Assembly (NCBI GenBank): GCA_964036195.1
Contig: OZ038456.1
Span: 13,702,001 to 13,766,000, forward strand
Direction: 5' to 3'
Source of the DNA: Sphaerolaimus hirsutus
Lineage: Eukaryota; Nematoda; Chromadorea; Monhysterida; Sphaerolaimidae
DNA length: 64,000 bases
The notes under the pieces are model-generated. The model saw nothing but the letters and a program-made list of their open reading frames with translations. It was not told where the DNA came from and ran no database searches. The number at the start of each line of letters is the position of its first letter. Positions within the stretch are counted from its first letter, which is position 1. Positions 10,801-22,800 of this stretch are shown in pieces. A program made the translations under genes and the position numbers.

Positions 10801-13800
10801 TCCGTCAACTACAGTTACGGAGATTAAAAGTGACTCATTATAGAAAACTCAAATGCGTTCAAAGCTGATTAACGAGTTTTCGAAATTTCAGTTGACAACT
10901 AGTGTGCGCAGCGTCGTTCACTAACATAATAAATTCAAATAGACACATCCAAATTCAAATACCGTATTACCTCGAAATACCCCCATGGGGGTTTATTATT
11001 TCGCCAGCAAAATTTGAGGGGGGGTTTAATTCGAGGGGGGGGGGTTATTCGAGGGGGGGGGGTTTATTCGAGGTTTTTTTTATTATTTCGTCAGAAATTT
11101 TCGTAATAATCGTAGTAACTAGTAGGCATTTGCATACCCAAAACAGGTAATACATGTGTCCAAACAGGATATATTTGGACATAAAAACGTAGATAGCTAC
11201 ACAAACTAGTCTATGTGTAGCTGCAATGCAAATTAACAGTAATATACATCATGTACATTGCATACATGACGTATTTATTATGTACATGACGTACATCATT
11301 CCGAAGGGGGGGGGGTATTTCGAGGGGGGTTTATTATTTCCCAAGCCCATTTCGAGGGGGGGTTAATTCGAGGGGGGGGGTTAATTCAAGTGGGGATAAT
11401 TCGAGGTAATACGGTAGACACACAAATCCAAAGAAAAGGAAACTGACCGGTGCAATGTCAACTGTTTCTGCATCAGAGCGACATCAGCCGGGGTTATATC
11501 GAAAAATTTATCATCTCCACTCGCAGCTGACTCAACCATGTCGCCGTCTGTCTGCATCGATATCCCTTATTTTTAAAAATCCAAATTTTACATCATCGCA
11601 TTAAATTTTAAAATTAGCGAAAACCAGCGACAAATTACCGGTTAATGTACAAATTTAAAATACAGCCCACGTAAAAATTTAGCGTTCCTTTTCAAAATAT
11701 TGCCAACCTAGGGTTAGGAAAACATATTTTTTTACAAAAGCTATGATTTATAAAAAAAACTCATTTTTAATAAAAAATTGATTTTTCAAATTAAAATCAG
11801 ATGTTTTCAAAATCGCCAAGAATAGGGGTATAGAGCAAAAATATGTGTATGTTAAGTGTCACATAATATAAATATTGTTAAGTATTTTGTGGCCATATTA
11901 TGACTGTGGAGTCTTGGGTAGCATTATAAGTGGGTATTTCTGTCAAAAAATCTATTTTTATTTTTATTTGTTGGGTATATCACCTTTTGTCGAATGTTCG
12001 TGACTTCAGGCGAGGCAAGCTGGACATGGGATGGTGCTTATATAAGAGAAAGATAATACATTGACAGGTTTTTTTTAAATCAGATTTTTTCAAAAATCAG
12101 TTAAAACATCGGGGGCCATCCATGTACACCATAAATTCGGAATTCAAATTCCAGCCAAATTTCGCAAAATCCATTAAACACTATCCCGCTCCCCGATCGG
12201 AATTCTCACAATTACGATTCGGAAAACAACCCGGAACTCACGGTGGCAATGGCCGCATCTTCCAGGGAATAGAGCACTTGCTGTCTGTTGCACGCGGGCG
12301 GATAATCTACTTCATCGATGTCACTGGGAACTGGCGTGCTCGAACGGCGGGGCGGGGCCTACGCGAGTCGAAACCAAAAATGTAAGAAAAAAGTGATTGT
12401 TTTGAAAAATGCACATTTTTGCGTTGCCGATATGAATATTTACATGTGAAATATAAGTTTTTTATTTCGTTTCTGCATTGCATTCGTGCATTTTCAAACA
12501 AAAATGCCAAACAGTCAGCTCGAAATCACTGTTCGAATTTCCGAACTTTTTCCAGAATAAAATCGACATTAAAGTGCTTTTCCAGTAGTAAAATAAAAAA
12601 TCGAAATCTCAGAAATTTCATAAACGTTTTTGCCAACGTTACGTTGAGCAGACACAAACGAAAATCGAAAACAAAACCTGCGGCACATCTAAATCCTGCT
12701 GCAAATGCTTCACATCCGAGTCCAAAACCGTTCCATCATCATCTATCGATTTGCTACTGTCAATTTTCGATAAATTTGGCTTTTTCCTTGGCGTCAGTTC
12801 ATCGGCATTTTGATTTAGAGAATTTTCATCTCTTTTGATCGGAGAAATTTGCTGAAATGTTATTGAAGTAAGAATGAATGACCATATATCCCCAACCATG
12901 GAGTCCATGTAAATGACCATATATCCCCAACCAAACAACTTTGCGACCGAAGTTTGTAAAACTTTAAAAGCTTTTATCAGCTTAAAACAAGTGTTGCTAT
13001 AAACTTCTTTTTTTTTATTTTTCCAACCCTTTTTTGCCATTCCAATAAAACTTTGATTGCAAAAAAGCTCGATATTTATATCCACCCTGACCTGACAAGT
13101 ACAGTTTGCACTATTGGCCCTACACAAACTCACAACGATACCAAAAGTCAACCGGTCTCCATCCCAATCCAGACAAGTAACACATGCATGATTAGGGTGT
13201 CAAAAAATTTTTTTACAGAAAACGGAAACGGAAAAAATTTTTCAGCGGTCGGAAAACGGAACGGAAAACGGAAAAAAATTTGCACTTGGCGGAAAACGGA
13301 AACGGAAAAAAATTTCAACGGCCGGAAAACGGAAAAAGAGGCCAGAAAAACGGAAACGGAAAAATCAAATTTGCAAGGAAATGGAAAAACTTGCTGAAAT
13401 TTTGCCGGAAAACGGATAAAATTTTGCTGAAATTTTGCTGGAAGTGGGAAAAATTTCCAGTAATTTTGCTGGAAACAGAAATTTTTTACATCATTGACAA
13501 TCTTCAACCAGTTTGGCTGATCAGAAAACAGAAAGTTGAGCCAGAAAAAGGTCAAATGGAGCGGAAAAATGGAAAATTGAGGCGGAAAATGGAAAAAAAA
13601 GGCAGAAAAACTGGAAATTGAGGCGGAAAACGGAAAAAAGGTGGAAAAACTGAAAATTTAGCCGGAAAACAGAAAATGAGCCGGAAAAACGGAAACGGAA
13701 AAAAAAGTTGCCGGAAAACGGAACGGAGAACAGAAAAAAAATTTCAGTGGCCGGAAAACGGAACAGAAAACGGAAAAAATTTGCCTGCGGAAAAGGGAAA

Positions 13801-16800
13801 ACGAAAATTTGACACCCTATGCATGATACAACACTTTTGCATTTGAACCAGGGAGGTATCCAGGATTTTTGAGCGGGGGGGGGCTGCTTGTTTACGGAGC
13901 CCGGCGAGCGGGGGAGGCTCAGCCCCCCCCTAAAATTTTGCCCATATAGTGACGAAATAGCGCCCTGGCGCTGGCGCCATTCGTAGGCGCCACGCCATGG
14001 CGTCATTGGCGCTGGCGCCAGTGCCTGAAACCAGAGTTGCGAAAGTGTATTTACACTTACCCAAAATACCCGGGTAAATGGGTATTTATATTTACACTTA
14101 CACTTACACTTTCATAAAATACCCATACACTTTTTTTACACTTTCCTGGGCAAAATACCCGGGTACAGAAAGTGTATTTTTTTCTTTCAGGTGGCCCTGT
14201 TTTATGCTTTTGAGAAAGCATAAAATAGGGTCATGTACAAAAAATGCATTGAATGTAAAAAATATGGCAAATGTACAAACTAGACTTTGATCTACAACCT
14301 TTGATCAGTACTAATGGTATTCTACAGTTTCATCATACTTTTGTAAAAAGGACAAGATCAATGGAAATTCACCAGCTGAACACAAAGTCAACTTTTGCAT
14401 TGACATTTGCTGCATGTCCATTCTTGCATTTAAACAGTGTGTATCGCATAGCTTAATCAGTAAAATATCAACACCGAAAAAGTGCCATTTATAGGGAACT
14501 TCATACCACTACAGTATTTGTTACAGTCTAAAATGTTTCATAAAAGGCTGTAAAATGTGAAATAATGCATGAAAATTATAAATAAATTGATCTAAAGGTG
14601 AGAACAGTGGTGTTTTCTAATGCTCAACAGTGAGAGCTCTTTCAAAAAACACTTTTTACATTTTTTACACTTACACTTTTTTTTACACTTTCCTAGGTAT
14701 TTTTAAAATACCTTACACTTTTGGTATCCATACTCAAAATTTGGAAAGTGTATTTACACTTACACTTACACTTTCCAAAAATACCGGTATTTTAACAACT
14801 CTGCCTGAAACCACTGTATATTTATGTAAATATACGTACATATACGCCGACGGGCACATTTTTGACAGAAATTTGAGGGATTTGTGCCTAAGGGGACCGA
14901 TCCACTGATAAATATACATTTGCGGGGGTGAATGCGCGCTTGCGCGCAAAATTTTTGCACAAAACGTGAAAAATGTATAGGAGAAGTCGCATTTCCCGCG
15001 ATTTTTTTGGTCTCACCCCGGGAACGGGGGGGGGGGCTGCAGCCCCCCCGCCCCCCCCTGGATACGTCCTTGATTTGAACGTCGTTCGTCCGCCCGTTTC
15101 AATTGGGATGGGAACCAGTTGACATTTGGTGTCGGCGAGATCTCGGCCGTAATGTAAACCCGGCCGTAAAGTAAATCCGGCCGTAATGCATAGTTGTACA
15201 AACGTATTTACGTTTACTCGATACATACGTATACTCGAGTGCTGCGTAAATACGTTTACGTTTTCTCCCGAAAAAATACCGGTACTCAGTTACTCGCGTA
15301 CTTTTTGAAAGTACGCGAGTACAGAAAACGAGTATTTACATATATTTACGTTTACTCACCTTTTACACAGCGTAAAAGTAGAAAATTTTTACCTTACGTT
15401 TTCTGTATTCAGGTGTGACTAAAAATAAAATACTTTATGTTTACGTTTACTTTGAAAAAAGTTCAGTACGTTAAACAACTCTGCCGTAATGATGCCCGGA
15501 CTAAAGTAGCACCCTCTACTTTACGGCCGGGTTTACTTTACGGCCGGACCATCCCATTTGGTGTCCTTGTCAACTAGTGTGTGTAGGGACAATCAACCAA
15601 AAAAAAATCAGCAAAAACTGACAATGTTTCCAACACTGATAGCTTCCTTTACAGCGTCCAGGGCTCCAGAGTCCAGAACTTTCACCGGTGATATATGGGC
15701 ATCTTTTTGACTATCCAAAGTTGTCAGCATACCCTGCAATTTCTGCAATCGAGTTGCTGGAGCTTTGGTAGATTGCTCCAGTCCCCTGCGAATTTTAAAT
15801 TGCATTGTTTGTATGCCGCTTAGACATCTTTTGACTGTTTTTTTTACCCCACCTCCAGAAAACCTCTAGCTGTATATCTATTTCGTACGCCGCTCAGCTA
15901 TATCTGTAACTATCCCGAGGCAAATGGCCTTTTGGCTACTGTCCCTCGAACAACCCCCCCCCGGAATCTATCTGTAGCGATTACTGAGGTATTTTACACC
16001 AATTTTCCCCACACACAATCGCTAACTTTCATACCGTTTTACACATTGTCAGCATCAAAATAAATATTACCCATTTTCACACATTTTTGCTACTATATGG
16101 GGAGTTCAAACCAGGGGTTGAGTGAATTTGAATCCGGGGGTTAAAATACAGTAAATCGCTCCTGAACAAACGTTGAACACCCCCCCCCCCCCCAACCCCC
16201 ATACTGTACTAGGGTTCAAACGATATATCGTATCGAAAATTGAATATCGAATATCGACCGCTTTTTTATATCGAAAATTTGAAAAAATATATATCGAATA
16301 TCGATATCGAAAATTTTGAAAAAATATCGAATATTGATATCGAATATCGACCGTTTTTTCGATATATCGAACTTGTATCATGTCCCTGAATTAGATTATT
16401 ATTTTCATTTTGAGATATTTGTGATTGATGTGATATGCTTATGGTACTTCATTTGATGAGTAAAATTAAAGTATTTATTTATAATGTTATCTTGTTGGAG
16501 TGCCTACTCCACATTTATTGTATTTGGTTTGGTTATGAACCTACCAAATTATGCATATTTTGCTATGTATTGCATGTGTCAAGTGTATCCAAATCAAATT
16601 TTTATTCAAAAAGTTCCGTCGACCGGGCCTTCGCTGGCAAAATTGGCAATGCGGTATCGTGGCGCGCCAGCCTCTAGTGTCCACTCAGAGCGCTTATTCA
16701 GCTGTGCTGGGAATATTTATGATCGCCGAACATCAAATTTGAAGCGGGAAAATGCTGATATGCTGCTTTTTTTTGCAACATGCCCTTAAGCAATTAGATT

Positions 16801-19800
16801 ATAAGTATGAACTGTCATATTTACCAATTATTGTTTGCATGATACGATTGATTCACCATTTGATTTGATATTTTCCGTCCATTTTCTCATTTTGACTGCT
16901 GTAACCAGGGACGTAGCCAGGATTTTTGAGCGGGGGGGGGGGAGGATTGTATACGGAGCTCGGCGAACGGGGGGGGGCGGCGCCCCCCCCCCCCTAAAAT
17001 TTGACCCCTGTGGTAAGGGAATGGCGCCTTGGCGCCAGCGCCATTCGTAGGCTCGACGCCATGGCGCCATTGGCGTTGGCATTGGCGCCAAGTGGGGTCT
17101 GTACATGTATGTATTTTACATACATATACAGCGAACGGAACACATTTTGAGTGTTTTTTTGGTCCTAAACCTAAGTATGACCAGAATATACTGTGCGGTG
17201 CCGAAATGCGAACATTTTTCCGAACTGTTGACAAAATCGCTTTACGGAAGTGCCATTTTGGGCATATTTTTTGGTCCGACCCGGGAAGGGGGGGGGCGGC
17301 CGCCCCCCCCCGCCCCCCCTGGCTACGTCCTTGGTTGTAACTGCTGGTTAAAATCACTTGTACCATTCATATCTCAATAAAATATGCAGCTTGAAATATG
17401 CTATGCTATACCAAAAGCAAAATATAGAAAATATCGAAATATCGATATCGAATATCGACCATTATTTAATATTGAATATCGAATATCGATATCGAAAATT
17501 TTGAAAAAATATCGAATATCAAATATTGATATCGAAAATTTTGAAAAAATATCATATATCGAATATCGATATCGAAAAGTGATCTCGTTTGAACCCTATA
17601 CTGAACCCCTGGTTAAAACGGAATCCCGATTCCTAATCACGAAATTTTCGGCATTCAGGGATTCCCCGCAGGGGTAAATCTACAAGACCCCTGACAACAA
17701 ACCCAGATGAGCTACTACGCAAATGCATATCGGCAGTTTGTTTGGCTAAATGCCCGCTGGGGCTGGGCTCAGCATTCGCACATTCAGCGACTGAATTTTG
17801 CGCATTTTGTCGCTCTCGCAGCTCTTGCTCTAATTGCTCCTGGCGTCGAGCCAAATCGGCTTGGTGTTCCTGAATTGTTTTTCTTTAAAATTTGCAACCA
17901 AGTTCGCAATTAAAAAAAAAACTCGCCAAAAATGAAAAAAATGTTTTCTATCCATTTTCGTTGTTTTCGATAGATTTCTCATTTCCGCATTTGGGGACTT
18001 CCATTCCAATAGTTCACAAGCGTCAAATTCCCATACAAAAAAGTTTCATTTCCAAAAATGCACGTGAAAATGCAGGTGAATTTCGAAAAATATTTTGCAC
18101 TATAAATCAAATACGGGTAGGGTTCAAACGGGATCCCGATCCCGGATCCCGTGAAATTCCGGGATTTAGCAGTCCCGATCCCGATCCCGAAAATTTTCAA
18201 ATCCCGACCCCGATCCCGAGAAACTCCAAAGTCCGGGATCCCGATCCCGGAAAAATTAGTGGAAATTATAAAAAGTGAAGAAAAAAATTTTCGCATGCAA
18301 AAATGTGAACGCAAACCCCCAGCGTCCATTTTATGCCACTTTTCTGGCATCCAACAGTGTTTTGAGACCTTTATAAACAACTGTGAATACCAGAACATTC
18401 GCCAAAATCTCTATCCCAAGACCCCAATCCCAATCCCGATCCCGAAAACATGCCAATCCCGATCCCATGACCAATTCCCGATCCCGAAATCTCAAAAAAC
18501 AATCCCGATCCCGAAAAGTCAATCCCGTTTGAACCCTAAATACGGGTATACATATTGATCTGAAAATTTAGGTTGGGGTACTTTTCGACATGGGCTTTTT
18601 AGTGGTGTAATTGGATTTGCACTGCGATGCACCGTTCAAAAGTTATTCTACATTTTATTTCAAATTTTCAGATTTACTCTATTTTGGGTGGTTTCCAAAA
18701 TACGATATAGCTCCCAAAATATTTGCTGGCCGACAAAATTTGTGGTTACAAAAACCGTAGAGTATCCGAAGTATCCGAAAAGTCCAGGGCAAGCTTTGTC
18801 TCCCAAAACATAGCGCTGTCGGGCCAGCGCCAAACTTTAAAATGCGATTTTGAAAATTCGAAAAATGTGGATATGTGAACTTTTGGAATAAAAGTCCCCA
18901 TCTGTAGCTAGATGCACAAAAGTGGGAATCCCCAATGTACCGTGCGTCAATGGACATCAATCAAAATAAAAATGCAACCGATTCAAACGCATTTACCATT
19001 TCCATTTTCCTCTGAATATCCATATGTTTCTTCAACTGCCTCTTTTTCTCTTCATATCGTTTATCCAATTTTCTCCTTTTATGCTGCGCCCCGTCGCATT
19101 TCCGTTCAATGTCGGAAATTTCCTCCGATGACATAATTTTAGTCGAATATTTTATCAATTCCTTGGCGCCCAATTTCGCGCCCAAACATCGCAATGTGGT
19201 GCAGCTGAGTAGTGGGACGGATGCGTGCTGAAAAAGAGAAAAAGGAAAATTTTAGTGAAACTTTTAGGGGCTGTCAGTAATTGTTCACATTTTGACTATT
19301 TCAATAATCCCGGCGATTATTTACACCATAGCTTCACATTATGAATGCGCGGTTCGCGTTGGCAGCGTACCAACTATGATCAACAAATTCCAATTACGGA
19401 TGACCGGATTTGTAAAACTTTTTTTAAATTAAAAGAACGCTGGTTTGAAAAAGGATACGGGCTGTTGTTCCAGCCTTAATAAATCAAATACATTTACATA
19501 GGAATGAAATTCTTTCCCAATTAGAGGCATAAAATTAGATTAACATAAAAACTAGAAATGCATTCAGAAGGACAATGAACAGCACAACCCCCCGCATATT
19601 CCCAATGTATACTATAGTTTAAAAATACCCCCCCCCCCAACAACATCCCTAAATTTGTGTCCCACGGTAACACATCAAAAAATTCAGCTCACCTGTTTAT
19701 TCATGAATATGCAGACAGGCTGAACATTCTCATCAGTATCACTTTCTGGATATGCCAGGCTGTAGCCAGAGTCTTCTGTGGGGTGAAACTATGTTTTAAA

Positions 19801-22800
19801 AACCGAATTTAAATTCAAGTGAATGTAAAAAAATTTATAATCACAACATGTATGAAGTATTGTCTGCCATTTTATAAACTCCATGATATATAGCCATTGC
19901 TCCTAGGGTTCAAACGATATATCGTATCAAATATCGGATATCGACAATTTTTTAATATCGAATATCGATATCGAAAGTCATATTGTTTGAACCCTAATTG
20001 CTTCCACTATTTATGATGTTGAAGAAAAAAACAGGGTGTGTATTTTTAAAGCTGTTTTAAAGAAAGACACATTTAATAACGGTTTTTAACCCTATGTCAT
20101 TTACTACCTCACTTACACTTATATACTGGCATATACACATAAACTACATTGAAGAAACCTTTTGTCTTTTCAAAACCCCCCTTTCTTGGGTTAGGTATAA
20201 AAAGCAACAAAAGAAACAGATGCACTAACGTTCAAAACATTCTAACAACTCCAAAAGGGGACAGTCGATTTCGATTTTTTTCGGCCCCAAACGCCGCCCA
20301 TCCGGTAACTGGAGCACCACGTCGACCTAATAACCAATACAAAATATTAGAAAAATGTCTTGTGAGTCATAGATGAACGACCAGTCACAGATGCCACTCT
20401 AAGTTTCAGAACCATTTCACTATACATAAATCAGATTCATAATTATTTATTATGACTTTGATTGATGATAATACGACAATATCCTTTGTAAAGCGTTCAT
20501 TCTGGTGCCACAGGGGTTTAGTAGAGGGGGGGGGGGTTCCCCCCCCCCAAATCCGCCAGCTATCTATCTATCCCGGCGGCAAATTTTGTGGCTACTATCC
20601 CCCAACCCCCCCCCCCAAATCCGCCAGCTATCTACCTATCTCGAGCGATTTTTGAGAAACTATACCCTGATTTTCGCCCAAAATCGCTATTTTTCATACC
20701 TTTATATGGATTTTCACCTCCAAAATCACTAGTTCATATATCTAACTGCCTATTTGCAGCTATTTTTAGTACTATGTCCTTATATACCCATTTTTCACCT
20801 AATTTTAGCGATTTTTCTCCTTTTCCTCCCTTCTATGACTGTATATTGAACCCCCTCCCAAACATTTTTTTCAGTTATCTATCCCTCCGGAGGAGCGATT
20901 TGCTATCTATATGAACTCCCGCAGAACGACAAAATTACAAAACCCCCTGTGGTGCCACTGCCACTCCCAGACCCAGTGAAATGTTAAATATAATGCAAAG
21001 TGTCAAAAGTAATGTAAAAATAAAATGTCAAACCCCATTAAAGGAATATAAAAATTATTGTCATTTGCAGTGCTTTTTACATGAATTTTGAAATTATGCA
21101 TGCCGTTTACAAGGTGGCCCGCGGTCAATGTGAAGACACCTCACTAGGGTTGGGACGATATGACTTTTCGATATCGATATTCGCAGGGACATATCCAGGA
21201 TTTTGGAGGGGGGCCTGCTTGTTTACGGAGCCCCGCCCCCTAAAATTTTCCATACATGGTGGCGGAATAGCATAATGGCGCTGGCGCCATTCGTAGGCGC
21301 CATTGGCGTTGGTGCTGGCGCCAAAAATAGCTAATTATATGTAAATATACATACAAATAGGGCGATGAACACGCCATTTAGTGTAATTTATAGTGAATTG
21401 AGAGTACGATGACCCATTTTCAGATAATAAAGCTGTGTGATCGAGAAATGCGCGCTTATGCGCAAAAAATTTTCATAACACCTTCAAAAGTCGTACCAAC
21501 AGTCGCATTTTCCCTGACTTTTGAGGTCTCACCTGGGAAGGGGGGGGCTGCAGCCCCCCCCCCGCCCTGGATACGTCCTTGGATATTCGATATATTATTT
21601 CTGAAACTCGATATTCGATATGATATGGACCCTCGATATTTGACATCGATATTCAATATGAAAATATGCTCGATATGCGATATCAATAATTCGATATTTT
21701 ACGTTTGTTACTTGTTATTTGACATGGAAATACAATTTGACATTGTATTTGTATTTCCACAAACATCTCCAGTTTATCATCTCCTTACTGAAGAATAGAT
21801 TATAAAAATTTACATAAAATGAACATAAAATCTTCCCACCCTCTAAAATTTCACTGATGTAGTATGGAAAATGGTAGCATGGTGCCAGCGCCATGGTACA
21901 TACTCTGATGTGGACAATTGTGAGTGCATCTGCACAACATTCGAGGTGCTTTCAACTGCTGAAATAGACATACCTGTCATGTGACGACAAAGCACACGCT
22001 TGGGCACAAAGTTTTTGGAAATTACCAACAAAATCGCTTTCTAACAGTGCCATTCCTGGCACATTTTAAGCCAGGCCAGGGAAGGGATGAATATCGAAAA
22101 AATAGTCTATATTTGATATCGATATTCAATATTTTTTCAAAATTTTTGATATCGATATTCGATATGAAAAAATGATCGATATCTGATATTCGATACGATA
22201 CATCGTCCCAACCCTACACCTCACTGCTGGGAAATGTCCAAAAAGTGAATAAATACATGGTATCTATTCAAACAAAACTTTGAAACAAACCGTTGAATTC
22301 TTGACAACGTCACTCATCGCTTCGCAAACCTCCAAAAGTGCGTGATTTGGTAAATTGGCCCAGCGCCAAGGTTGCGAAATGTCCATCTCACGATTTTGAT
22401 GTTTAAAAGTGTGCATTGTGGGATCGAAACCTTCCCTCTTGCAAGCCTCCTCTAGAAGCTGTGAAATAGAAATGCAGCCTTTGGGAATTGAAGGAAAAAC
22501 ACAGAGTTTCATTTCGAAAGTTGATGAGTGAAAAGAAAATGGTAACTGGTGCCAATTCCGCCAGTTGAGAAGTAGAACAAAACAATTTTGAAGTTAATAG
22601 TTGATGGAAATTAATGTCTATTTCCAGCTGTTTTTGGCTGTATGTGCTCGTATACCTACTTTGTTCAAGCGATTTTTGCATTTTTAGCCACCAGAATCAC
22701 TGGCATCAAGCCAAACCCTACTAAAATTAAATCCATCCACTCAAAACAGAAAAAAGGCGCATTAAATAAAACAAACCTGTTGTAAAATTGTGTTGGCTGT

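Larger units (their letters stand above)
16210..17598. mobile_element. ATCGATAT-word hAT element carrying a transposase relic
   Basis: Tips TAGGGTTCAAACGATATATC and TTTGAACCCTA. Flanks TACTGTAC and TACTGAAC match at 7 of 8 bases. Both ends (16215-16380 and 17400-17590) consist of TCGAATATCGATATCG words. The middle holds a hAT dimerisation-domain relic (16484-16789) and a nested CAGGGACGTAGCC element (16906-17333). It therefore looks like a decayed autonomous or nearly autonomous member of the word-repeat group. Confidence 0.85.

Noticed and set aside
12419-12838. 139-codon plus-strand frame
   Set aside because: It is antisense to ASPSCR1 exons 12851-12678 and has no family similarity of its own.
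13193-13640. Lys/Asn/Gly-rich frame with NGNGK repeats
   Set aside because: Translation of the GGAAAACGG arrays within a defined element with target duplication.
18118-18558. Frames with PIPIPK and RDRDRD repeats here and at 34970-35435 and 48676-49266
   Set aside because: Translations of the CCCGAT word arrays of transposons.
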